Positions 1 to 8,549 of a stretch of 33,070 nucleotides of DNA are shown here, piece by piece. The stretch is from contig JACPEY010000058.1 in NCBI GenBank assembly GCA_016183245.1, positions 1-33,070 of the forward strand, written 5' to 3'. Position 1 is the first letter of the stretch, and every line of letters starts with the position of its first letter. The notes below the pieces were generated by a model that saw only the letters and a list, made by a program, of their open reading frames with translations, had not been told where the DNA came from and ran no database searches. The stretch is from Candidatus Daviesbacteria bacterium. GTDB taxonomy: Bacteria; Patescibacteriota; Microgenomatia; Daviesbacterales; UBA10151. The translations under genes and the position numbers were made by a program.

Positions 1-154
1 AAATAGGACCGTGCTGTTCAGTCCGGTAAAAGTTTCTGGGATGCAAGATTTCAGAAATCCGCACAATTGCATCCTTATCAATAAGCAAAGACCCCAAAAG
101 GGATTGCTCTGCTTCTATATTTTGCGGAGGAAGTTTAACGGTTGACTGTGCCAT
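1..154 (-). CDS. dnaB: Replicative DNA helicase DnaB, N-terminus (partial, runs off window start)
   Basis: Reverse strand from CAT at 152-154 reads MAQSTVKLPPQNIEAEQSLLGSLLIDKDAIVRISEILHPRNFYRTEQHGPI, the typical DnaB N-terminal domain. Confidence 0.9.
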   Translation of the reverse strand, partial: MAQSTVKLPPQNIEAEQSLLGSLLIDKDAIVRISEILHPRNFYRTEQHGPI

Positions 155-185
155 ATTACTCGATATTTGACCAAACCTGACTTGG

Positions 186-274
186 TCATCCTGAGGGAGC
201 AAAGCGACCGAAGGATCTTAATAATGATCCAGAACTCTACATTCCGAGGGGATCCTTCGCTTCGCTCAGGATGA
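186..274. repeat. Dispersed palindromic repeat (TCATCCTGAG...CTCAGGATGA)
   Basis: Inverted arms TCATCCTGAGggagcaaagcgaccGAAGGATC / GATCCTTCgcttcgCTCAGGATGA. Confidence 0.8.
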
Positions 275-925
275 TTTTGCAAGCAAAATCACTTGTGGTT
301 CTTCCGGAAGTTTCTCTTTGGTAATGGACAGCTTTTGTTGAGGTACCACATTTTCTGCTCCCATTTCTTTCAGGAAATTTTCCACTCCTTCAAGCTCAAA
401 CTTTAATCCGTCTATTTTATAATGCATTGGGATAATGATTTTCGGTTCCAGTTGCGAAACAATATCAGAGGCTGCTTTTGCATCTATTGTATAAATTGAC
501 CCCACGGGAATAAGCAAAATATCAGTCTGGCCGATTTCTGCCACCTGTTCCTCAGTCAGTTTTGTTTGTCCTAAATCCCCCAAGTGAACAATATCCAAAT
601 TATCCAAAAGCAAGTGAAAAATTGTATTTGCACCTCTTTCGCTACCTTGCGAATTATCATGAAAGGAATTTATTGCTGTTATTACGGCCCCTGAAACTTC
701 ATACTCTCCGGGTTTATCAAAAACCATTGGGATGCTGCCATCTGGCTTACTTACAACAGAAACAAAGTTATGGTCTTTATGGCCGTGTGTCGAGACCACT
801 ACATCCGCCTGCAGATCTTTGATAGCTTTAAGCCCGGTAAATTCAGGGTCATATGGATCTATTACAACAGAAGCGTTCTTGCCTTTTAATTTAAAACACG
901 CCTGTCCATACCAGTAGATATCCAT
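266..925 (-). CDS. MBL-fold metal-dependent hydrolase
   Basis: MDIYWYGQACFKLKG...VVVSTHGHKDHNFV (HxHxDH). Start placed at the internal Met matching the family N-terminus. TGA stop lies inside the palindromic repeat. Confidence 0.85.
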   Translation of the reverse strand: MDIYWYGQACFKLKGKNASVVIDPYDPEFTGLKAIKDLQADVVVSTHGHKDHNFVSVVSKPDGSIPMVFDKPGEYEVSGAVITAINSFHDNSQGSERGANTIFHLLLDNLDIVHLGDLGQTKLTEEQVAEIGQTDILLIPVGSIYTIDAKAASDIVSQLEPKIIIPMHYKIDGLKFELEGVENFLKEMGAENVVPQQKLSITKEKLPEEPQVILLAKSS

Positions 926-1000
926 CGCCCAAAATATTAACAAAAACTTAACTGCCAAACAATCCCTCAATTCCAAAAATAAGTATGTTAAAATATTTTA

Positions 1001-1438
1001 GTGATGAACTTAGGAAAAAAACTTTCCCTCAAACAATTCATTTTATCCCTCACTTTAATATTTATAACAGGTCTTGGATTTATTGCCGGACTCTATTATC
1101 TTCTAAATCTAGAGTACCAAAAACAGCAGGATCCTTTTTCAAAAGGACCTGTGACTACTTTGCCAAAAAGCTTAAGGTTAGATTTAGACCAACCTGCTGA
1201 CGACACCCTTACTTTTCAGCCTTCTGTTGTTGTGTCCGGTCAGACCTCTCCGGAAATATATGTTCTGATTTCAACTGATACCAGCGATACAGTTATCCAG
1301 TCAAAAAGCAATGGTTCTTTTTCCACTGTTTTAAATCTGGAAGAAGGCGTCAATAGAATCAAAACTGTAGTTTTTGATCCAACAGGCGACTCCCGCTTTA
1401 TTGAACGGACAGTGTATTATTCAAAGGAGAAGCTATAA
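1001..1438 (+). CDS. Membrane-anchored protein with Ig-like/beta-sandwich extracellular domain
   Basis: N-terminal TM segment (FILSLTLIFITGLGFIAGLYYLL) followed by a beta-rich domain with V-x-G-x-T/S motifs. Confidence 0.6.
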   Translation: MMNLGKKLSLKQFILSLTLIFITGLGFIAGLYYLLNLEYQKQQDPFSKGPVTTLPKSLRLDLDQPADDTLTFQPSVVVSGQTSPEIYVLISTDTSDTVIQSKSNGSFSTVLNLEEGVNRIKTVVFDPTGDSRFIERTVYYSKEKL

Positions 1439-1550
1439 TGCAAATTCAAAATGCAAAATTCAAAATGCAAAATTATGGTAGTCTGTCATGGCGGACTTTT
1501 AACTTTTTACTTGTATTTTTGACTTTTAACTTTTTACTTTTAACTTCTCC
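1438..1550 (+). repeat. A/T-rich short tandem repeat tract (CAAAATGCAAAATT-type, then TTTTAACTTTTTACTT-type)
   Basis: Read directly: caaattcaaaatgcaaaattcaaaatgcaaaatt, and acttttaactttttacttgtatttttgacttttaactttttacttttaacttc. Confidence 0.7.
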
Positions 1551-2262
1551 AGCGATTGCTGCAGATTCCACTCCTTCAGCGGATATCCGAATCAAACTTG
1601 AGGAGTTAAAAAAACAAATAGCTTCAAAAGCTGCCAAGTTAAAACAGGAAATAAACCGCAAGCTCAAGGACAAAGCTTATATTGGAAAGGTCAAATCCAA
1701 ATCAGACACCTCGCTTACACTGGCTGCAAAATCAGGGCCTAAGATAGTCAGCATTAACCAGGACACTGTTTTTGAAAGTAGCTTCAAATCCAAACAGAAG
1801 TTTTCGCAAAAAACTATATCTTCCGAAGATTACATTGTAGCTTTAGGAGATACTGATGAAACAGGAGTTTTAACTGCAAAAAAAATTATCATGATACCAA
1901 CAGCAGACAACGAACAACCCAAATCATATCTCTGGGGTCAAATCATCTCCATTTCAGACCAGTTAGTCACCATAAAAAATAACGAATTTAAGAATGTGGC
2001 CGCTGCTTTATCCCCGGAAACAAAAGTAAAACTAAATGACTTTGTCATCTTAACAGGAATTAAAGGAAAAAATAATATCTTCGATACAGGATTTACCTAT
2101 ATAATTTCAGGTATCAGTCCAAAACCAAAAAAAGCAGCATCCCCTGAGCCCGCTCAGGAAGCTACCTCTTCAGCCAAAACTGCTACCCCCTCTGCTAAAA
2201 AAGCTTCCCCCACACCAAAGGCTTCTACCGTCAAACCCTCTCCTAAGCCAACCCCTCGTTAA
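1438..2262 (+). CDS. Secreted hypothetical protein, low-complexity Pro/Ser/Lys C-terminus
   Basis: TAATG overlap with the upstream CDS and AAGGAG upstream. Signal-peptide-like FNFLLVFLTFNFLLLTSPAIAA, tail SPTPKASTVKPSPKPTPR. Confidence 0.6.
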   Translation: MQIQNAKFKMQNYGSLSWRTFNFLLVFLTFNFLLLTSPAIAADSTPSADIRIKLEELKKQIASKAAKLKQEINRKLKDKAYIGKVKSKSDTSLTLAAKSGPKIVSINQDTVFESSFKSKQKFSQKTISSEDYIVALGDTDETGVLTAKKIIMIPTADNEQPKSYLWGQIISISDQLVTIKNNEFKNVAAALSPETKVKLNDFVILTGIKGKNNIFDTGFTYIISGISPKPKKAASPEPAQEATSSAKTATPSAKKASPTPKASTVKPSPKPTPR

Positions 2263-3343
2263 CAGTGCCTTTTAAACTTTCCACATATTTTTTAATCTTG
2301 GGAACAGCAGTTTTCGGACAAACAAGTAATACATCACCTGTGTTTATAACCAGCATTCCTTCAAGGTCAATCCCCACAGCCATCTGGCCGTTATAGTTAA
2401 ATACCAAACTATCCTTTGAATCTAAAAGCTCCACTTTGCCTTTGGTAACATTTTCATCCTCAGATTTTGCCAAAGCTTCTTTTAAAGCCTCCCAGGCCCC
2501 GATGTCGCTCCATCCGATATCAACTGATAAGACCATTCCGTTTTTAGGATCAAGTTTTTCCAAAATTGCATTGTCAAAAGAAATCTTTTCTATTGTCGGA
2601 TATACTTCATTTAATACTCTTTCATATTCAGAAGATTCAACTGATGCTGAAATCTGTTCCAGTTTTTCATATAAGTCAGGTGTAAATTTTTCAAACAACT
2701 GCCATAAAAATTTTGGAGTTGTCACAAAATAACCTAAATTCCAGGCATGTTTACCATCTTCCAAAAAGCTTTTGGCCAGACTTTCTTCCGGCCTGTATTT
2801 AAAACCTTTAAATTCATAAATTGGTGTATCCCCTTCTTTGTTTATTTCACTGCCGAATTCTATATAGCCTAAATTCACACTGGCAAAGCGCGGTTTTTGT
2901 CCGATAAAAATTATCTTCTCCGGACTATCCTCACTTAATTTCTCGGCAACTTTCAAAGCTTTTCTAAAATCTTCATCCTTTTTAATTAAGTGATCTCCCC
3001 ACAAAATTGCTATCTGTTCATCAGGAAATTTTTTGATAAAGTTGGCAACCATGAGTCCTACTGCAGGACCAACATCACGCAAAGCAGGTTCAAAAATCAG
3101 ATTTTCTTCTGGAATTTGGGGGAACTGCTTTTTTAAAATATCTTCATACTGCTTATTGGTGGAAATATAAATATCACCCCAATCAAAATCGGGAAAAACT
3201 TTGGAAACAGCAATCTGCAGCATGGATTTATCATCTATTACTTTTTCAAACTGTTTGGGGGTATTTTTCCGGGAAAGCGGCCACAGCCTGCTTCCCACTC
3301 CTCCTGCAAAAACTACTATTTTCACAACAATAATATACCACAA
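2243..3343 (-). CDS. Mannose-1-phosphate guanylyltransferase (GDP-mannose pyrophosphorylase family)
   Basis: VKIVVFAGGVGSRLWPLSRKNTPKQF nucleotidyltransferase signature, plus WGDHLI and NLGYFV motifs. True start may be the internal GTG (VKIVVFAGG). Confidence 0.88.
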   Translation of the reverse strand: MWYIIVVKIVVFAGGVGSRLWPLSRKNTPKQFEKVIDDKSMLQIAVSKVFPDFDWGDIYISTNKQYEDILKKQFPQIPEENLIFEPALRDVGPAVGLMVANFIKKFPDEQIAILWGDHLIKKDEDFRKALKVAEKLSEDSPEKIIFIGQKPRFASVNLGYIEFGSEINKEGDTPIYEFKGFKYRPEESLAKSFLEDGKHAWNLGYFVTTPKFLWQLFEKFTPDLYEKLEQISASVESSEYERVLNEVYPTIEKISFDNAILEKLDPKNGMVLSVDIGWSDIGAWEALKEALAKSEDENVTKGKVELLDSKDSLVFNYNGQMAVGIDLEGMLVINTGDVLLVCPKTAVPKIKKYVESLKGTVNEGLA

Positions 3344-3379
3344 ATTGTAAATTGGATTTTATAGTACTAAAATCCGTTT

Positions 3380-3922
3380 ATGGATCAAAAAGATTTAATG
3401 AGTTCTTCAAGCAAAAATATTACCCCAGTTTCAAATACAATTTCAGGAGTCAGGGCCAAATCATTCAAAGTCAGTACCACCTCATTAAATTTTGAACAAT
3501 ATGCCAAAACAATAAGAGCATATGCTTTGGCCGGAATGTCTTTTGCTCACATTGCCAATGCCGGAGATTTTTTGGGAGATTTGGTGGAAAGAGGTGAAGT
3601 TGACGGCCCTTTACAGGAAGGCTGGCAGAAAAAGGCTGGAGAAGTAGTAGAGGATGAAAGTAAAATTCTGGCCTGGCAGAACAGAGGTGAAAAAGCTTCC
3701 CTTGCTCCCCAACTGTCTGCAGGTACAATGACCGGTAATGAAATGGTCGTTATCTCCAGAGATTTAACTGCTAACTCTAGTCAGACAACCATTGATGTGC
3801 TGGAGGGTATAAAAGTAATTACTGAAGAAAATCAAAAACTGCCAGAGCCTTCATTAAATAGTGATTTGGAAAATAACCCCTATCTTAAACCCCCACCTCA
3901 AGAACTCAAGAAACCAGCATAA
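3380..3922 (+). CDS. Hypothetical protein
   Basis: 180-aa ORF in an otherwise uncovered interval; no recognised family. Confidence 0.5.
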   Translation: MDQKDLMSSSSKNITPVSNTISGVRAKSFKVSTTSLNFEQYAKTIRAYALAGMSFAHIANAGDFLGDLVERGEVDGPLQEGWQKKAGEVVEDESKILAWQNRGEKASLAPQLSAGTMTGNEMVVISRDLTANSSQTTIDVLEGIKVITEENQKLPEPSLNSDLENNPYLKPPPQELKKPA

Positions 3923-3959
3923 ATATCACACCTCGGGGGCGTAACAACCGATAGTAAAT

Positions 3960-3987
3960 TTGACAAGCTAAATTTTTGTGATATACT
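3960..3987 (+). promoter_or_regulatory. Promoter for the his operon: TTGACA-N16-TATACT with TGN extended -10
   Basis: TTGACA at 3960-3965, TATACT at 3982-3987, TGA immediately before the -10. Confidence 0.8.
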
Positions 3988-3993
3988 GTTATT

Positions 3994-4181
3994 ATAATTA
4001 AATAACCAAAAGCGTTACCAGTGAAGTCACGATTCACGAGCTGTCCCGCAAAAACGGGACCAGAAGTTGAACTGTAAAATCCAACAGACGATGTCACGAT
4101 TACCGTAGAGTCGCCACTAAGAGCCACGTACCAGCAATGGTACATGGAACAAAGGATGGGACCGCGGGAGCGGTCTTTTTT
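3994..4181 (+). ncRNA. T-box-like leader RNA upstream of the histidine operon
   Basis: AGGATGGGACCGCG at 4153-4166 matches the T-box core AGGGUGGNACCGCG. It is preceded by hairpins GTCCCG-CAAAAA-CGGGAC (4043-4060) and GTACCA-GCAA-TGGTAC (4128-4143), and overlaps a terminator. UGGG bulge fits the C73 discriminator of tRNA-His. Start is the approximate TSS. Confidence 0.75.
4160..4181 (+). terminator. Intrinsic terminator of the T-box leader (GACCGC GGGA GCGGTC TTTTTT)
   Basis: 6-bp GC-rich stem with 4-nt loop and six T residues. Its 5' arm overlaps the T-box core, as expected for mutually exclusive antiterminator/terminator folds. Confidence 0.85.
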
Positions 4182-4226
4182 AATGGACTGATCGCTGGTA
4201 GTAACGGAGGTTTCTAAAACAAAAAT

Positions 4227-5105
4227 ATGGCAAATTTAAATGAAAAAAATATTAAATTAGCGATACAAAAAGAAGGGCGTTTAACTGAAGAGACGCTTGA
4301 GTTTTTGCGAAAAAGTGGTTTTGAATTTGAAAGCTACAAACAAAGGTTGTTTTCTTTATGCAGAAATTTCCCTATGGAGATCCTATATGTCAGAGATGAC
4401 GATATCCCTGATTATGTCGCTTCCGGCATAGTAGACCTAGGTATTTTAGGCCAGAATATATTGAATGAAGAAAGACCAAATGTTAAAAAACTACTTAACT
4501 TAAGGTATGGCTTTTGTTCTTTAATTGTAGCTGTCCCCAAGGAATCCGGCATTAAAGATATTCAAGACTTAAAAGGTAAAACTATTGCCACATCTTATCC
4601 TCAATCTGCAAAGAAGTTTTTCAAGGAAAACAATATTACGATTGATATAGTCGAAATTAGCGGGTCAGTTGAGATTACTCCAGCACTGGGAGTAGCTCAA
4701 GCTATAGTCGATTTGGTTTCCACAGGCAGCACCTTGGCTTTAAATGATTTAAGAATTCTTACAAAAATTTATGATTCAGAAGCTGTATTCGTAGCAAATA
4801 AAAAAACCATAGCAAGTAACGAAAAGCAAATACTTCTACAAAAGCTGGTAATGCGATTTAAGGGTGTTCTATCTGCAAAAGATTATAAATATGTCATGAT
4901 GAACGCGCCTGAAAAGATTTTGCCGAAACTGAAAAAGATTGTGCCAGGTTTAAAGTCTCCCACCATCTCACCCTTGGCAAAATCCGGTTGGATTTCCATT
5001 CAAACAGTCATTAAAGAAGAAGTATTCTGGGAAACCATAGAAAGACTTAAACAAGCTGGAGCACAAGGAATAATAATTTTACCAATCGAAAAAATAATTA
5101 TATAA
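4227..5105 (+). CDS. hisG: ATP phosphoribosyltransferase (long form with C-terminal regulatory domain)
   Basis: IKLAIQKEGRLTEETLEFL, PDYVASGIVDLGILGQN, IVDLVSTGSTLALNDL; about 292 aa. Confidence 0.95.
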   Translation: MANLNEKNIKLAIQKEGRLTEETLEFLRKSGFEFESYKQRLFSLCRNFPMEILYVRDDDIPDYVASGIVDLGILGQNILNEERPNVKKLLNLRYGFCSLIVAVPKESGIKDIQDLKGKTIATSYPQSAKKFFKENNITIDIVEISGSVEITPALGVAQAIVDLVSTGSTLALNDLRILTKIYDSEAVFVANKKTIASNEKQILLQKLVMRFKGVLSAKDYKYVMMNAPEKILPKLKKIVPGLKSPTISPLAKSGWISIQTVIKEEVFWETIERLKQAGAQGIIILPIEKIII

Positions 5106-5114
5106 GGAGGATTT

Positions 5115-6401
5115 ATGCAGATAATAAAATTAAAAGATTTATCAAAGAGAGATTATCAAAGAATTACTAACCGTGCAACCGGGAATTACCAGAACATTCT
5201 TCCTATTGTCAGAAACATTATGGAAGATGTTAAACAAAACAGAGACAAAGCTCTGGTTAAATACTATAAAAAGTTCAATGGTGATTTCTCTGATTATACG
5301 ATAACGGCGTCTGAAAAAGAAATTAAGGAAGCCTATGCACAAGTAGATCAGCAGTTTATTAAAGCTATAAAACAAATGATTAAAAATATTACTATAGTTC
5401 AAAAAGCTCAGCTTAAAAATAAAAATGGAACTGTTGTAAATTCTGAAAAAGGAGTCTCAGTTTGGAGAAAATGGAGACCAATAGAACGGGTAGGAATTTA
5501 TATTCCGGGAGGAAAGGCAGTATATCCTTCTTCGGTTTTAATGTCAGTGATTCCAGCCCAGATTGCCGGCTGTCAGGAAATTATAATGTGTTCCCCTGCC
5601 AAATCAGATGGAAGAATTCCGGCTCCTACTTTAGTTACGGCAGACATAATCGGAGTGAAAAAGATATTTAAGGTCGGTGGAGCTGAAGCTATTGCCGCAA
5701 TGGTTTATGGCACTGAAACAATCCCAAATGTTTATAAAATCTTCGGGGCGGGAAATGCTTATGTCACTGCTGCCAAAATGCTGGCTTTGCAAACTATCAG
5801 TATTGATATGCCGGCCGGACCTTCTGAGGTATTGATTATTGCAGACGACACAGCCTACCCCAAATTTATTGCGGCCGATCTGCTAGCAGATAGTGAACAC
5901 GGACCAGATTCTGCCTGCATTCTTTTAACAACATCTAAAGAAATTGCCAGAGAAACAATTGCAGAAATCAAGAAACAATTACCTCAACTTAACACCCAAG
6001 AAAGGGCTAAAGCCTCTCTGGAAAAATATGGCTTATTTGCCATTGTTAATTCGCTGGAGGAAGCAATTGAATTTACCAATGAATATGCCCCCGAGCACTT
6101 ACAACTCATGACCAAAAACCCGGAAAAGTTAGTGGACAAAATTACTAATGCCGGCTCCATTTTCTTAGGCAACTATACATCCAAATCTAGCGGTGATTAT
6201 GCCACCGGAGCCAATCATGTTCTGCCTACCGGTGGGGCTGCCAAAATGTACCCTCCTTTGGGGGTGGATGCTTTTGGCAAATGGATGCAAGTCCAAAAGT
6301 GTACAAAAGAAGGATTGTCTAAAATAAAACAAACAATTGAAACTGTGGCAGAAATAGAGCAATTACCGGCTCACAAAAATTCTGTCTCAGCGAGATTCTA
6401 A
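5115..6401 (+). CDS. hisD: Histidinol dehydrogenase
   Basis: RVGIYIPGGKAVYPSSVLMSVIPA, DMPAGPSEVLIIAD, DLLADSEHGPDSACIL; AAGGAGG Shine-Dalgarno. Confidence 0.97.
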   Translation: MQIIKLKDLSKRDYQRITNRATGNYQNILPIVRNIMEDVKQNRDKALVKYYKKFNGDFSDYTITASEKEIKEAYAQVDQQFIKAIKQMIKNITIVQKAQLKNKNGTVVNSEKGVSVWRKWRPIERVGIYIPGGKAVYPSSVLMSVIPAQIAGCQEIIMCSPAKSDGRIPAPTLVTADIIGVKKIFKVGGAEAIAAMVYGTETIPNVYKIFGAGNAYVTAAKMLALQTISIDMPAGPSEVLIIADDTAYPKFIAADLLADSEHGPDSACILLTTSKEIARETIAEIKKQLPQLNTQERAKASLEKYGLFAIVNSLEEAIEFTNEYAPEHLQLMTKNPEKLVDKITNAGSIFLGNYTSKSSGDYATGANHVLPTGGAAKMYPPLGVDAFGKWMQVQKCTKEGLSKIKQTIETVAEIEQLPAHKNSVSARF

Positions 6402-6402
6402 T

Positions 6403-7962
6403 ATGACAAACTCAGCATTAAAAAGAATACAAAACATGAAACCATACAATCCACCTCTATCAGGACGGAGGGCATTTGGTGGTATGCTTTTGGATTTTAA
6501 TGAACGTACAATGCCGCCGTCATCAAAAGTACTAAAGGCTATTGCCGATTTTTTGAAATCAAATGAGTTACAGCTTTATCCTGAGTATGGTAAGCTGGAA
6601 AAGAAGTTGGCCCAATATGCAGGTGTAACTGAGGACCAGATTATGATAACAAACGGATCTGATCAGGCAATTGATCTTATTTTCCGTGCATTTACTGAAA
6701 CCAACGATACTGTTATAATTCCTTCCCCCAGCTTTGCAATGTTTTATCAATCCGCTCAAATAATCGGGAATAAAATACTGCGCCCTTTGTACAAAAAAGG
6801 GAGTTTATTATTTCCTTTAGAAGAATTATTAAAAATGATCAATAAATCAGTAAAACTTATTGTGATTTGTAATCCTAACAATCCTACGGGTACATTAGCG
6901 CCAATTGAAGATGTCAGAAAAATTGCACAAAAAGCCCGTAATGCCATTATCCTGGTAGATGAAGCATATTTTGAATTTTCGAAAGTTACAGTAATTTCAC
7001 TTATAAAAAAATATCCAAATATTATTATTACCCGTACTCTGTCAAAAGCTTTTGGTCTGCCGTCACTTCGACTAGGATACATTGTGGCTTCAAAAATCTA
7101 CATCAATGAACTTTTGAAAATGCGCGGCCCTTATGATGTAAATATGGTGGCTTTTACTGCTGCACTTGCCGCGCTTGATGATCGTAAAGAAATGCGCAAG
7201 TATGCAAGTGAAGTTATGAATCAGGCAAAACCCATGATTGAAGAGTTTTTTACCAAAAATGGCATAACCTTCTATCAATCTGCCGGCAACTTTCTGCTGT
7301 ATAAACCACTTCTAAAACAAGAAGAAAAAATATTAAGAGACAATGGTATTTTAGTACGGCCTCAAAATAAGACAAACATAGAAAAAACACTCCGCATCAG
7401 CATTGGAACAGTTAACCAGATGAAACAGTTTATCAAAGTTTACAAAAACGTAATATTAAGCAAAACTCAACCAAAAAAATACGCATTTATAGACAGGGAC
7501 GGAACCTTAATTTTTGAGCCGCAGGATACATTCCAAATTGACAGTATCAAGAAATTAAAGATTTTAGATGGGGTGATTACAGGCCTTAAAACACTAGTTG
7601 AGAAAAGATATGAACTTATCATGGTGACTAACCAGAACGGCTTGGGTACTGCCTCATTTCCCTGGCCTAATTTCCAGGCACCGCAGAACAAAATGCTCAG
7701 TATCTTTGAGAAAAACGGTATTAAGTTTAAAAAAATTTATATCTGCCCGCACCTACCAGTCAAAAACTGCAGTTGCAGAAAACCCAAAGTCGGCCTAGTT
7801 AAAAAATTCCTGAAGGAAAATCTGATTGATCAAGAACAGTCTTTTTTCTGCGGTGACAAAACAACTGATAGGCTTTTCGCTGAAAATATCGGCATTAAAT
7901 ATATTCCCATGCAAACTAATGGTGATTTTTACCAGATACTGACAGAAGGAGGAATCTTATGA
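6403..7962 (+). CDS. Fusion: histidinol-phosphate aminotransferase (HisC) + histidinol-phosphatase (HisB N-type HAD domain)
   Basis: N-terminus HisC (LDFNERTMPPS, NPNNPTGTLAP, TRTLSKAFGLPSLRLGY). C-terminus KKYAFIDRDGTLIFEP...VTNQNGLGTASFP...CPHLPVKNCSCRKPK, resembling E. coli HisB-N. Confidence 0.93.
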   Translation: MTNSALKRIQNMKPYNPPLSGRRAFGGMLLDFNERTMPPSSKVLKAIADFLKSNELQLYPEYGKLEKKLAQYAGVTEDQIMITNGSDQAIDLIFRAFTETNDTVIIPSPSFAMFYQSAQIIGNKILRPLYKKGSLLFPLEELLKMINKSVKLIVICNPNNPTGTLAPIEDVRKIAQKARNAIILVDEAYFEFSKVTVISLIKKYPNIIITRTLSKAFGLPSLRLGYIVASKIYINELLKMRGPYDVNMVAFTAALAALDDRKEMRKYASEVMNQAKPMIEEFFTKNGITFYQSAGNFLLYKPLLKQEEKILRDNGILVRPQNKTNIEKTLRISIGTVNQMKQFIKVYKNVILSKTQPKKYAFIDRDGTLIFEPQDTFQIDSIKKLKILDGVITGLKTLVEKRYELIMVTNQNGLGTASFPWPNFQAPQNKMLSIFEKNGIKFKKIYICPHLPVKNCSCRKPKVGLVKKFLKENLIDQEQSFFCGDKTTDRLFAENIGIKYIPMQTNGDFYQILTEGGIL

Positions 7963-8549
7963 AGCGCAAAGCAACAATAGAACGAAAAACAAACGAAACT
8001 AATGTGAAGATTTCATTAAATATTGACGGTACCGGAAAAAGAGAAATCAATACTCCGGTAGGCTTCCTAAATCACATGCTGGACCTGTTCGCCAAAGGCG
8101 GCTTGTTTGATTTAACAGTTAAAGCCAAAGGCGATACCTGGATCGATGAACATCACACAATTGAAGATATTGGAATTGTTTTAGGTGAAGCTTTTGCTAA
8201 AGCCTTAGGAGATAAGAGAGGCATAAATCGTTATGGCTTTTTCATTTTGCCTATGGATGAAGCTTTGGCAACTACGGCGATAGATTTTGCCGGCAGGTAC
8301 TCTTTTAGATTTGAGTGTAACTTTAAGAGAGAAAAGGTGGGAGATTTACCTACCGAATTGGTAAAACACTTTTGGGATACATTTGCCCAAAATGCCAAGG
8401 TTAATTTATTTATTAAAGTGGAATATGGAGAAAATGAACACCACAAGATTGAAGCAATTTTCAAAACAGTTGCCAGGGCTACCCGTATGGCAGTAACCAT
8501 AGATAAAAGGACCGGAAATCGTATCCCCTCAACTAAGGAAGTTCTATGA
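7959..8549 (+). CDS. hisB: Imidazoleglycerol-phosphate dehydratase (stand-alone)
   Basis: TPVGFLNHMLDLFAKGG, DEHHTIEDIGIVLGEA, GDKRGINRYG; ATGA overlap with the upstream fusion gene. Confidence 0.96.
   Translation: MKRKATIERKTNETNVKISLNIDGTGKREINTPVGFLNHMLDLFAKGGLFDLTVKAKGDTWIDEHHTIEDIGIVLGEAFAKALGDKRGINRYGFFILPMDEALATTAIDFAGRYSFRFECNFKREKVGDLPTELVKHFWDTFAQNAKVNLFIKVEYGENEHHKIEAIFKTVARATRMAVTIDKRTGNRIPSTKEVL

Noticed and set aside
562-822. Plus-strand ORFs over the MBL hydrolase
   Set aside because: Shadow of a recognised CDS; no independent support.
3906-4145. 79-aa minus-strand ORF across the his leader
   Set aside because: It lies over the promoter, hairpins and T-box core; low-complexity translation, no RBS or family resemblance.
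5142-5402. Antisense ORFs within the his genes (e.g. 5142-5402, 6756-7082, 8563-8952, 10207-10485)
   Set aside because: They overlap well-supported enzymes on the opposite strand and have no recognisable domains; typical shadow ORFs.
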